Assembly (NCBI RefSeq): GCF_037081835.1
Contig: NZ_CP146516.1
Span: 2,742,831-2,806,830 of the forward strand
Direction: 5' to 3'
DNA: 64,000 bases
DNA from: Spirobacillus cienkowskii
Lineage (GTDB): Bacteria; Bdellovibrionota_B; Oligoflexia; Silvanigrellales; Silvanigrellaceae
Shown here: positions 7,892 to 16,110 of the stretch, in pieces
How the letters are laid out: each line of letters begins with the position of its first letter
Numbering within the stretch: the first letter of the stretch is position 1
The notes under the pieces: generated by a model
Seen by the model: only the letters and a program-made list of their open reading frames with translations
Told to the model about the DNA's origin: nothing
Databases searched by the model: none
Program-made: the position numbers and the translations under genes

Positions 7892-9436
7892 TTACTTCAA
7901 GCTATTAGACTCTTTCATAATAAAATCTTGAAGAATTTGAAACCAAATTCGAGGTCTAGGATTACCTTCATTCGAATCCCTTACAATTTCTTTTAAAATT
8001 CTCATTAGAAAACAATAATTAAACAAGTCTTTTGCTGTTTCTTCATTTTTAGGTCGTAATTGAGAAGAACCTATGTTTTCTTCAAGACTATGATTATAAA
8101 ATTTAAAAAATAAGCTTTCTATCTCTTTTAAAGTTGGTTGAAATTTTTCAGAAATAAAAGTATTAGTTACTTTTTTTGGAGAAAGATTTGTTATTTTTAA
8201 ATCATTATTATCAATATTTTCTGTTAAAATAGCATAATAACGTCTTTCTGTAAAATACCAAGCAAACCTCAAACTTACTATTATAGAGGCAATATCTTTT
8301 AAGCACGGTTGCTTATATCTTCGATAAGAAGGTTCGTCAAAATTATCTGATTCATAATCTAGTAATATTAAACCATCTTTTCCAATTAAAAATTGGCCTA
8401 AATGCACGTTACCATGATTTCTAATTCGCAATCCTAAATCATCTGCTATTTTAATTTTATCAATTATTTTATTTATAAAATCTGGAAGTAAATAAAAAAC
8501 ACCTGAGTAAACTTTATGCTCTTCTTGCATATGCATAACTTTATTAAGTCTTTCAAACATTTTTTCAGCCGTAACTTCAATCCAACTATTCTTAAATTCA
8601 GCCGTTGTTTGGTCTGGCATTAATTCAGAACCTCTTGGCGCAAGGATCATTGCTTTATGAAAGTCACCCATAGTTCTACCAAGAGATTCAACAATGTTCA
8701 GTACCTGCAACCAAGCTTCTTCAGATTGTTTTTCTTCATGCTTTACTGGAAATCGTGCTTTATGAAGTAATGAAACAATATGAGGAAATAAAGTACCATT
8801 ATTTTGAATATACTTAATCCCAATTGCAGTATGTGATTTTTTTATATTACCAGAAGAAAATTCAAATACACTTATAAGTTTTGCAAAATTCAAAAATATT
8901 GTTTGATTTCCAAGATACGTTAATAATTCAACTTCAATTGATTGCGGATAATCTTTTTCAACAGTTCTAAAAATTTTATACGCAATTTGAAAGTCTAATC
9001 TAACACAAGAATGCTTCGAATCACTCCATACCCCTATAGCAACAAAACTTGGTTCTCCGCCGCATTTCTTATGAAAAAAAAGCCCCTTTTTTGCTGTTGG
9101 TAGAGGGTTCTTTTGCTTTTGCGCAAATCTCCATGATTCATAAAATTTACTATCAGTTGATGCATCTCGAAAACTCCAAGGAGTGATAGAGATTAAATCG
9201 CCATCTTCGCTATATCGAGCCAAACGAAAAGGGAATACATACAAGTCAGAAATACCAATAAACTCTACCCAAATAAATCCAACAGCTCCCTGTGCACTTG
9301 TTTCAAAAAGACAAACATCGTAAACTCTACCAATAGGATTATCTAAAAATTTAAAAGGAAAATGACTCTGCTCTAACCAAATTTGACCAGAGATTGATTC
9401 AACCAATCGTTCTATAATTTGAATAAAAGCATTCAT
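7892..9436 (-). CDS. Maltokinase-like (aminoglycoside phosphotransferase fold) protein with atypical catalytic motif
   Basis: This 514-residue protein has a C-terminal half that looks like the maltokinase/APH family. After a conserved-looking RIRNHGNVHLGQFL (residues 337-350) comes LILLDYESD (357-364), then R-R-Y-K-Q-P-C-L-K-D-I-A around 372-382; known maltokinases read HGDxHLGQ, LDFEGE and RxxKxPLRDVA at these places. The N-terminal half would be the maltokinase cap region. The catalytic-base Asp of HGD is Asn here (codon 8408-8410, AAC), so activity may be altered or lost. Maltokinases make maltose-1-phosphate for alpha-glucan synthesis, but no GlgE or TreS gene is nearby. It follows an Nfu-type gene by 21 bp. 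Function is uncertain. Confidence 0.6.
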   Translation of the reverse strand: MNAFIQIIERLVESISGQIWLEQSHFPFKFLDNPIGRVYDVCLFETSAQGAVGFIWVEFIGISDLYVFPFRLARYSEDGDLISITPWSFRDASTDSKFYESWRFAQKQKNPLPTAKKGLFFHKKCGGEPSFVAIGVWSDSKHSCVRLDFQIAYKIFRTVEKDYPQSIEVELLTYLGNQTIFLNFAKLISVFEFSSGNIKKSHTAIGIKYIQNNGTLFPHIVSLLHKARFPVKHEEKQSEEAWLQVLNIVESLGRTMGDFHKAMILAPRGSELMPDQTTAEFKNSWIEVTAEKMFERLNKVMHMQEEHKVYSGVFYLLPDFINKIIDKIKIADDLGLRIRNHGNVHLGQFLIGKDGLILLDYESDNFDEPSYRRYKQPCLKDIASIIVSLRFAWYFTERRYYAILTENIDNNDLKITNLSPKKVTNTFISEKFQPTLKEIESLFFKFYNHSLEENIGSSQLRPKNEETAKDLFNYCFLMRILKEIVRDSNEGNPRPRIWFQILQDFIMKESNSLK

Positions 9437-9457
9437 AAAAATTTCTAATCCAAAAGA

Positions 9458-9694
9458 TTAATCAGAAACAATGACATCATCAAGATCAGGAAACTCTTCT
9501 AAAATATAGTTTGAAATAGATTCTGACGTATACGCCTGAATAGAACAACTGCCACAAGAGCCAGAAAGCTCTAAAGTTAAGATATTATTTTCTAAACTAA
9601 TAATATTAACTTCTCCACCATGCGCCAAGACACCAGGAGATATTTTTTCATCTATAAAATTTTTAATTAAATTATATTGATCGATGTTTTTCAT
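9458..9694 (-). CDS. NifU-like C-terminal domain (Nfu) iron-sulfur protein
   Basis: This stand-alone Nfu domain has 78 residues and the CxxC motif in SGSCGSCSIQAYT (about residues 43-55), preceded by GGEVNIISLENNILTLEL. Nfu proteins carry a [4Fe-4S] cluster between two monomers and deliver it to target apoproteins. The length equals a bare Nfu domain with no A-type N-terminal domain, so NfuA itself is not the best name. The RBS AAGG lies 11 bases upstream. It is the first gene of a two-gene unit with the maltokinase-like protein. Confidence 0.88.
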   Translation of the reverse strand: MKNIDQYNLIKNFIDEKISPGVLAHGGEVNIISLENNILTLELSGSCGSCSIQAYTSESISNYILEEFPDLDDVIVSD

Positions 9695-9894
9695 ACATTA
9701 AATTTACCTTAAATACATTATTAATAGCTCAACAACAGATATAAAAATCGTGAGAATTGCAAAAATCCACAAGCACAATAGCATAGTCTAGTTCATGACG
9801 GAACACTTGCAAACGACTCACCCATATGGTGCAATTAATATAAGAAAAAATAAAGCATTTTTTAAATCGACTTCAATATTTTAAAGGATAACCA

Positions 9895-11010
9895 ATGGTT
9901 ATTGCTCAACTTCTGGGCAAAATTAAACCTAAAATGACAATATTTATACCTGCAATATTAATAACTTATCAATGTTATTCGATTAGCTTTTGGAAAGATG
10001 CCAAAGAAGAAAAATCTCCAACTTTAGAAAATCAATTTTTCCCTCTCTCACTTTTAAGTATCAGCGGAATTCCATTAACTGCATTTCAAGTATTTGAGTC
10101 ATTACATAGAGCGCGTTCGCAAAAACAAATTGCAGAACTTTGCCAACACATTGATATAGTTTATAAAAAACTAATGTGGGGCAAAAGCCCTTGTATTTCT
10201 ATACCTTGGAAATATGAATTTGTCAGTGAGCATGGCAGACCATTAATATATTGGGAATTTTATGATCCACTTCGAGATGCAGTGACTAAAAAAAACATCA
10301 CTTTAATTCTAGGAGGCGTACACCCTGACGAGCTCACACCGATCCATTTTTCATTCCAATTTGCATTCGAACTCTATAAAAACCCACTTTTATACAAAGG
10401 TTCTCATGTTATTGTTGCTCCATTAGTCAATCCAGATGGGTTTCTCAATAATCCTCCTAAAAGAACAAATGCAAATGGCGTTGATCTAAATCGTAATTTT
10501 CCAACCTCAACATGGAATAAATTTGCTTATAAAAATTGGTTTAATTCTAAAAGACGAGATAAAAGAAAGTTCCCTGGATATTTTGCCAACTCAGAACAAG
10601 GAACTCGATTTCAAGCTGATTTAATTGAAAAATTTAATCCTGATAAAGTCATTTCAATCCACGCACCGTTGGCATTTTTAGACTTAGATTACGAAATGCC
10701 AAAATTTTTAAAACTAGGAAACCTGACCGAACAACAAAAAAGAGCAAAAAATCTTGCACTATTATTATCTAAAAGTGCTGGAAATTATAAGATTAGAGAT
10801 TTTGGAATTTACCCTGGAAGCCTAGGTAATTATGCAGGAAACGAACGAGTGATTCCAACTATCACTTTAGAAATGAGTAGTAGCAATCCCAAACTTGTAG
10901 ATAAATTCTGGTATGAATTTTCACCAGGTTTATATAAAGCAATTAAATACGAGTTTAAAAAAAATCAATTTGCATACTCTTCTTTAAGTAATACCTTTAT
11001 TGATCAATAA
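9895..11010 (+). CDS. M14-family zinc carboxypeptidase, murein peptide amidase-like
   Basis: This 371-residue protein has the M14 zinc motif in LGGVHPDELTP (HxxE, near residue 142), the substrate-binding VNPDGF and NGVDLNRNFP segments, the third zinc ligand in SIHAP (near residue 258), and a catalytic Glu in TLEMSS near residue 325. The pattern is closest to MpaA-type enzymes, which cut gamma-D-glutamyl-diaminopimelate bonds in murein peptides. The roughly 125-residue N-terminal part has a hydrophobic stretch (residues 14-27) that may be a signal or anchor. The RBS AAAGGATAACC precedes ATG. An intrinsic terminator follows at 11102. Confidence 0.8.
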   Translation: MVIAQLLGKIKPKMTIFIPAILITYQCYSISFWKDAKEEKSPTLENQFFPLSLLSISGIPLTAFQVFESLHRARSQKQIAELCQHIDIVYKKLMWGKSPCISIPWKYEFVSEHGRPLIYWEFYDPLRDAVTKKNITLILGGVHPDELTPIHFSFQFAFELYKNPLLYKGSHVIVAPLVNPDGFLNNPPKRTNANGVDLNRNFPTSTWNKFAYKNWFNSKRRDKRKFPGYFANSEQGTRFQADLIEKFNPDKVISIHAPLAFLDLDYEMPKFLKLGNLTEQQKRAKNLALLLSKSAGNYKIRDFGIYPGSLGNYAGNERVIPTITLEMSSSNPKLVDKFWYEFSPGLYKAIKYEFKKNQFAYSSLSNTFIDQ

Positions 11011-11101
11011 ACACTCCTTAAATTAAATAAATAATATTTTAACCTTGTTTTTTTTAATTTAAAAGAAGTGACTTGAAAATTTAAAAATAATTGTTAATGA
11101 T

Positions 11102-11134
11102 AAAAAATTCTTAGATAATCTAAGAATTTTTTTT
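11102..11134 (+). terminator. Intrinsic terminator before tgt
   Basis: The hairpin ATTCTTAGA-TAA-TCTAAGAAT with flanking A and T runs ends in eight T residues. It lies just upstream of the tgt RBS, ending transcripts from the M14 peptidase gene; it could also act as a leader hairpin for tgt. Confidence 0.8.
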
Positions 11135-11149
11135 ACAGGTTAATTTTAT

Positions 11150-12259
11150 ATGGGTCTTAAATTTGAATACATTGCAAAAGATAAACATTCTGAAGCTCGC
11201 AGAACTCGATTACACACCTCTCATGGAATAATTGAAACACCAGTTTTTATGCCCGTTGGAACTTTTGGTGCCGTAAGAACGCTCGATCATATTGAGCTTG
11301 AAAATATGGGGGTTCAAATTATTTTAGGTAACACTTATCATCTTTATTTGAGACCAGGCCCAGAAATTCTTAAAGAATTAAAGGGATATCACAAGTTTAT
11401 TTGTTGGGATAAGCCCATTCTCACAGATAGTGGAGGCTTTCAAATTTTTTCTTTACCGCATCAAAGAATCATAAGCGAAAAGGGCGTTACTTTTAAAAGT
11501 TATGTAGATCAAAGTTATAAAAAAATGACTCCAGAATCTACAATTGCATTTCAAGAAATTATTGGCTCAGATATTATGATGGCGCTTGATGTTTGCGTCC
11601 CTTCTACTAGCAAATATGATGCATGTGCCTCTGCTATGGAAAGAACTCATCGCTGGGCTAAAAGATGCAAATTATCAAAAAGTAAAGATGAAAACTCTCT
11701 ATTTGGAATAGTACAAGGTGCTGTTTTTGAAAACCTTCGCAAAGAAAGCGCAGAGACACTAATAAACCTAGATTTTGATGGGTACGCTATTGGTGGTCTT
11801 GCTGTTGGCGAAACAGATGAAGAGCGCATTCATTTTACAGAATTTACGGCAAAGCTTTTACCCAATAATAAGCCTAGATACTTAATGGGTGTAGGCACCC
11901 CTCATGATCTTGTTAGGGGCGTTATGAGCGGGGTAGATATGTTTGACTGTATTATTCCTACCAACCATGCACGACAGGGAGTTGCTTACACTTTTATTGG
12001 TAAACAAAAACTTCGCAGAACAATTTATGCAAAAGACACCAACCCTATAGATGAAAACTGTAGTTGTTACGTTTGCAATAAATTTACAAGAGCATATTTA
12101 CATCAGCTCTGTAAATGTGAAGAACCAACAGGATGGAAGCTCATTTCATATCATAATACTTGGTTTTATGAAAAACTCATGCAGAAAATGCGGAAAACAA
12201 TAGAGGAAGGAACTTTTTCTAATTTTGCTAACGATTTTTTAAAAAATGTAAAAGAATAA
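11150..12259 (+). CDS. tgt: Queuine/preQ1 tRNA-ribosyltransferase (TGT)
   Basis: The 369-residue enzyme exchanges guanine 34 for preQ1 in tRNAs with GUN anticodons. Visible motifs are TPVFMPVGTFGAVRTL at the start, the nucleophile region ILTDSGGFQIFSL (Asp near residue 92), GGLAVGE, and the second catalytic Asp in MFDCIIPTN. The zinc site is CSCYVC plus a later Cys/His in the FTRAYLHQL to YHN segment. Length is normal. It is flanked by terminators on both sides, so it is probably transcribed alone. Confidence 0.97.
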   Translation: MGLKFEYIAKDKHSEARRTRLHTSHGIIETPVFMPVGTFGAVRTLDHIELENMGVQIILGNTYHLYLRPGPEILKELKGYHKFICWDKPILTDSGGFQIFSLPHQRIISEKGVTFKSYVDQSYKKMTPESTIAFQEIIGSDIMMALDVCVPSTSKYDACASAMERTHRWAKRCKLSKSKDENSLFGIVQGAVFENLRKESAETLINLDFDGYAIGGLAVGETDEERIHFTEFTAKLLPNNKPRYLMGVGTPHDLVRGVMSGVDMFDCIIPTNHARQGVAYTFIGKQKLRRTIYAKDTNPIDENCSCYVCNKFTRAYLHQLCKCEEPTGWKLISYHNTWFYEKLMQKMRKTIEEGTFSNFANDFLKNVKE

Positions 12260-12292
12260 AAAGGCATTAAAACTAACGCCTTTTTATTCTTT
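12251..12292. terminator. Bidirectional terminator between tgt and carD
   Basis: A 15-bp perfect stem (12251-12265 and 12278-12292) with a 12-base loop and AAAAAGGC/GCCTTTTT core separates two convergent genes and overlaps the end of tgt. The symmetric A and T runs suit termination from either side. Confidence 0.88.
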
Positions 12293-12299
12293 TATACAA

Positions 12300-12803
12300 T
12301 TAAATAGCAAATAAAATATGATTGAGTTCGTGCTCAATCACACTTTTTTCTTCGCCTCTGGCAACAGAAATCTCAGAAACAAGCATATTCCGCGCCCGCT
12401 CAAGCATTTTCTTTTCGCCAAAAGAAAGCTCTTTATCTGAGCTTAGCGAAGATAAATCGCGAAGAACTTCAGCAATTTCTACCAAATCTCCTGTATTGAG
12501 CTTATCATTTAATGCTCTAAATCGACGATTCCAAGTTGCTGTTGATTTTTTAGAAGGAGATTTTAGTATTTGAAATACTTTTTCTACATCTGGAAGCGAA
12601 ATAACAGAACGAAGCCCAACTGTCTTAGCTGCTCGAGTAGGAACCATAACTTTTGCGCCAGTGGAATGAATTTTAAGCACATAAAAATCTTGTTGAGCAC
12701 CGCCAATGCTACATTTCTCAATATTTTCTATAGTTCCAACACCATGGCAAGGATAAACTGCTTTTTGACCCACAATAAAATCGTAGAACTTTTCAGCACT
12801 CAT
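12300..12803 (-). CDS. carD: CarD-family RNA polymerase-binding transcription regulator
   Basis: The product is 167 residues. The start is ATG at 12801-12803, because a strong GGAGG lies 9 bases upstream; an upstream in-frame ATG at 12857 has no such site. The N-terminal CarD/TRCF-type RNAP-interaction domain is seen in VGQKAVYPCHGVGTIENIEK and the helical DNA-binding region in TATWNRRFRALNDKLNTGDLVEIAEVLRDL. CarD binds the RNA polymerase beta subunit and stabilises open complexes, notably at rRNA promoters. The leader contains a hairpin followed by a T-rich stretch (12829-12865). It is convergent with tgt and transcribed alone. Confidence 0.93.
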   Translation of the reverse strand: MSAEKFYDFIVGQKAVYPCHGVGTIENIEKCSIGGAQQDFYVLKIHSTGAKVMVPTRAAKTVGLRSVISLPDVEKVFQILKSPSKKSTATWNRRFRALNDKLNTGDLVEIAEVLRDLSSLSSDKELSFGEKKMLERARNMLVSEISVARGEEKSVIEHELNHILFAI

Positions 12804-12828
12804 GCTGTAAAACCTCCAAAAAATAAAA

Positions 12829-12865
12829 CTCGTTGTATCTTTTCTGAATGAACACAAACAACGAG
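12829..12865 (-). promoter_or_regulatory. Hairpin with T-rich 3' side in the carD leader (possible attenuator)
   Basis: Reading leftward, CTCGTTGT (12865-12858) pairs perfectly with ACAACGAG (12836-12829) across a 21-base loop, and TTTTATTTTTT follows directly before the carD Shine-Dalgarno. This is the arrangement of an intrinsic terminator inside a 5' leader. No antiterminator pairing was worked out. Confidence 0.45.
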
Positions 12866-13172
12866 CAACATTTATGTTTTTAAATAAAAAATGAAAGATT
12901 AATATTATTTATAAGTTTTCTTGTTTCCAATAAAAAAGACAATATATATGAATGAACCAAGAAACCCCCTTAAGCATCTTTACTTAATTTAGATGCTTTA
13001 GCTACTACTTTCAGATATTATTCTGAAAAATATACTTCACTTTAATTCTTTGAATTTAAAGTTTTATTACTAAAGGCTAAAAACTAGACAAAATTAAGAA
13101 TTTAAGTTACTAAACTATTGAAATATAAACTTTATTTACATGTCTCCTAAAGACAAAAAAAGTCTGTAGGAT

Positions 13173-13199
13173 TTGACATATCTAAAAAAAACTTATACA
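13173..13199 (+). promoter_or_regulatory. Putative sigma-70-type promoter
   Basis: A consensus TTGACA (13173-13178) is followed 15 bp later by TATACA (13194-13199). The spacing is short but the -35 box is perfect. It would start a transcript near 13206 reading toward the HD hydrolase gene, directly after a 27-bp hairpin. Confidence 0.4.
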
Positions 13200-13403
13200 G
13201 AGTCGCGTAAGAATATGTTGTTAAAATTACTCTGTAACAACGAGGTACAGGCTCTATTAACAACAAATAGACAAAAAGCGCCTCTCAATTTAGAAATTCC
13301 TAAACCTCGAGCGTTGAAAATACCGACTTTAACGAGTCTGTTTTTCATAAGTCAAAGCATCAATAAATTTACCTAGACAAACCTTTTTTGTCAATTTATT
13401 TTG
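13196..13403 (+). ncRNA. Candidate structured RNA or 5' leader upstream of the HD hydrolase
   Basis: TACAGAGT (13196-13203) pairs with ACTCTGTA (13229-13236). GTTGTTA (13217-13223) can pair with TAACAAC (13235-13241), or, extended by one base, with TTAACAAC (13257-13264). These pairings exclude one another, as in a switch. A weak terminator-like hairpin, GACAAA-CCTTT-TTTGTC followed by AATTTATTTT, lies at 13376-13402. The span of about 200 nt and the promoter just upstream would suit a small RNA, but no known family was recognised. Confidence 0.25.
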
Positions 13404-13470
13404 CATAGTAATTGCGCACCTGCTGAACATTAATGCCTTTTTTGTTGGGTGATATTTTTAAGGAGAATCC

Positions 13471-15078
13471 ATGGTACTTTCAATTTCAAGAAAGGGGCTT
13501 TCTTTAATTGACAAAAATACATCAAAACTTGTCTTTAATGGAAAAATTCGAGACTCATTGCACGATACCATTTCTTTTACAGAATTAGAAAAAAACATAA
13601 TTAATTCTAAAGAATTTCAACGACTTAGGAGAATATCACAAACCGCCTTTACCCAATACGTTTTTCCAGGCGCTTCTCACACAAGATTTGAGCATTCTCT
13701 TGGTGTTATGCATATAGCCGGACTAATGTTCAACGCGATTGCACTAAATCAAAGACGTCTCCTAAGCTCTTTATCCCACGCTGCTGCAAATGCTCCCCAA
13801 TTAATTTTAGACAATTTAAAATCGAACGAAAATGAACGCGGCTCACTCCTTGATACAGAAAATGCTTTAAATTGGATTGAAAACTCTGCTTACATTTGCC
13901 AGTGCGTTCGCTTAGCTGCCTTATTGCATGATATTGGGCATGCCCCTTATAGTCATTCTGGTGAGAGATTTATGATATCTTGGCATGAATTTTCTAGAAA
14001 TTTAGACAATATAAAATTACCAAATTGGCTCAAAAACTCTTTCACAAAAAAAATTAATTCTCTTAAAGAAAAAAATATAAATTTATTAGAAACAAAAATA
14101 AAACATGAAGTATACACTTTAATGATTATTTCTAAATTATTTAATTCTGAATTAGGTCAATTAACTAAACAAATGGGTCAAGATATTTGTGCAATTTTAG
14201 ATTTAAATGTTGAACCAGAAAAAAATAGTGAACTCGCAAAAAGCGGTTTACAAAGTTTGTTACATGAAATTGTAAGTGGCGAAATTGACGCAGATAGAAT
14301 GGATTATCTACTAAGAGACTCAAGAGAATGCGGAATTATTTATGGTTATTTTGATTTAGGAAGAATTCTTGATTCTCTTGGTTTTTATTATAATTCTAAA
14401 AATAAAAAATATCATTTAGCACTTAGAAGAAGCGGAATTTCAGCATTTGAAGATTATTTACGTGCTAGATGGAGTATGTACCAACAAGTATATTTTCATA
14501 AAACAGTAACTGCTACTGAAGCAATGTTTCAAAATATTAACAAAAATAATCCTGAAATTTTGCTACCAATCGAAGTTAATGAATTTATTTTAATAGATGA
14601 TCATAATTTTTTTTCTTATATAAAAAATAAATTTAATAATTTATTAGATTCTTTTTATGAAAAAATACTTGTTGATTTAATTTATAATCGAAACCTTTGG
14701 AAAAGAGTTTACGAAGAATGTATACCAAAAAATTCTTCAAGAGACATTCCTTCTTTATGTCCTGCTATAGTTAATTTTTTAGAATCATTAAACTATCCTT
14801 GCGAATTAATAGAAAACTCGACAAACTTAACAAATTTTTCTCCTAAAGGAAGAAATAGTGTTTCAAAAAATCATTTAAAAATTATTATTAAAGATGTATA
14901 CTCGTTAAAGTATTTAGAACCAATAGAAAATCATAGTGTTTTAATTAATAGTACTAATGAAGAAATAATAATTAGAAGAATTTATATTTCTCAATTTAAT
15001 ATAAATAAAGAACCAATAATAACTAAAGAAATACAAAAATTAATCTCTGATAACATAATCCATCCTGATAAGGGTTAA
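13471..15078 (+). CDS. HD-domain phosphohydrolase (dGTPase/SAMHD1-like superfamily)
   Basis: The 535-residue protein has a classic HD metal-binding arrangement: RFEHSLGVMHIA (first His) near residue 70, AALLHDIGHAPYSHSGE (HD pair) near residue 150, and a later Asp in GEIDADRMDYLLRDSREC near residue 270. The order and the DRMDYLLRDS block are typical of the COG1078-type HD superfamily hydrolases related to dNTP triphosphohydrolases. The last 150 residues are Asn/Lys-rich and not recognised. The actual nucleotide substrate is unknown. AAGGAGA lies 6 bases before the ATG. Confidence 0.85.
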   Translation: MVLSISRKGLSLIDKNTSKLVFNGKIRDSLHDTISFTELEKNIINSKEFQRLRRISQTAFTQYVFPGASHTRFEHSLGVMHIAGLMFNAIALNQRRLLSSLSHAAANAPQLILDNLKSNENERGSLLDTENALNWIENSAYICQCVRLAALLHDIGHAPYSHSGERFMISWHEFSRNLDNIKLPNWLKNSFTKKINSLKEKNINLLETKIKHEVYTLMIISKLFNSELGQLTKQMGQDICAILDLNVEPEKNSELAKSGLQSLLHEIVSGEIDADRMDYLLRDSRECGIIYGYFDLGRILDSLGFYYNSKNKKYHLALRRSGISAFEDYLRARWSMYQQVYFHKTVTATEAMFQNINKNNPEILLPIEVNEFILIDDHNFFSYIKNKFNNLLDSFYEKILVDLIYNRNLWKRVYEECIPKNSSRDIPSLCPAIVNFLESLNYPCELIENSTNLTNFSPKGRNSVSKNHLKIIIKDVYSLKYLEPIENHSVLINSTNEEIIIRRIYISQFNINKEPIITKEIQKLISDNIIHPDKG

Positions 15079-15259
15079 AATAATTTGCAAATTTGATATT
15101 TAAAGTTCAACTAATAATAATTTTAATTACCAATATGCTTTAAAAATTTTTCTAAGTGTTATAGAATAAAATTTAAACTAGACAACTTAGTTAAATTCAT
15201 CTTGTAACAATTCTTTATTTTCTTTAAAGGCATTATCAATTTTTTTAAAAAGGCCGATT

Positions 15260-16108
15260 ATGAATGAACTTCATGAAAATTATGTGCCAACAATTTACAC
15301 TGTTTCCGATGGCACAGGAGAAACAGCCTTGAGTATTGTTCGAGCAGTACAAGTTCAATTTGAAAGCTCTGAGGTTTGTATTGAAAGACATAATAAGATC
15401 AGATCAAGAGAACTACTCGAAAAAATTTTAACTTCTGCTCAAAATAAAAAAGCAACTGTTGTTGCAACTGTTGTTGATCCTGATTTGAGAGTTTTTCTCA
15501 TTTCACGTTCAATGCAGCTTGGTATTAAAGTTGTTGATATACTTTTTCCACTTTTAGAAACTTTATCAGAACAGCTAGGATATAGACCAAGCGCAGTTCC
15601 TGGCTTACTGAGACAACTCGACGAAAGTTACTTTAAAAGAATTAATGCAATTGAGTATACAGTAAGACATGATGATGGGATAATATCTTACGATTTAAAT
15701 GATGCTGATATAATTCTTGTAGGAGTTTCTCGTACCTCAAAAACACCACTATCCATGTATTTAGGTCATAAAGGTTATAAAGTTGCTAATATCCCTTTAA
15801 TTCCTGCAACAGAATTGCCGCAAGAATTACTTAAAGTTGATCAAAATAAAATTATTGCTCTAATAATTGATCCAACTAGACTCGCAGAAATTCGTTCAGC
15901 AAGAGTAGAATCGCTTGGCACAAGTCATGGCGGAGACTACACAAACTTATCAAAAATATTTGAAGAACTTGAATGGAGTCGAGAAATTTTTAAAAAAAAT
16001 AAACTATGGCCAGTTCTAGACGTAACAGGAAAAGCTCTAGAGGAAAATGCGGTTGAAATAGAAAAAATTATTTTAAATCGATTTCCACAAATTTTTTGTG
16101 ACAATTAA
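15260..16108 (+). CDS. ppsR: PEP synthase/PPDK regulatory kinase-pyrophosphorylase (DUF299)
   Basis: This 282-residue protein begins with the family signature TVSDGTGETA and has the P-loop-like VGVSRTSKTPLSMYLGHKG near residue 155, followed by KVANIPL. DUF299 enzymes both phosphorylate (with ADP) and dephosphorylate a Thr of pyruvate,phosphate dikinase or PEP synthase, switching the target off and on. Which target is present here is not shown in the window. Length matches the family. It is convergent with cysS, with a gap of 2 bp. Confidence 0.92.
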   Translation: MNELHENYVPTIYTVSDGTGETALSIVRAVQVQFESSEVCIERHNKIRSRELLEKILTSAQNKKATVVATVVDPDLRVFLISRSMQLGIKVVDILFPLLETLSEQLGYRPSAVPGLLRQLDESYFKRINAIEYTVRHDDGIISYDLNDADIILVGVSRTSKTPLSMYLGHKGYKVANIPLIPATELPQELLKVDQNKIIALIIDPTRLAEIRSARVESLGTSHGGDYTNLSKIFEELEWSREIFKKNKLWPVLDVTGKALEENAVEIEKIILNRFPQIFCDN

Positions 16109-16110
16109 AT

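Larger units (their letters stand above)
12866..13470. other. Long gene-free region between carD and the HD hydrolase with several inverted repeats
   Basis: About 600 bp without a convincing gene. I see AAGCATCT/AGATGCTT (near 12970-12997), a 10-bp stem with one mismatch at 13144-13170 (TCCTAAAGAC / GTCTGTAGGA, loop AAAAAAA), a TTGACA box at 13173-13178, and then a set of overlapping repeats described as a possible RNA. A 67-codon open frame at 13173-13376 overlaps all of these and has no RBS or recognisable sequence, so it is not called. Confidence 0.5.

Noticed and set aside
13173..13376. 67-codon open frame upstream of the HD hydrolase
   Set aside because: No ribosome-binding site, begins within a TTGACA box, overlaps several inverted repeats and has no protein-like conservation that I can recognise.
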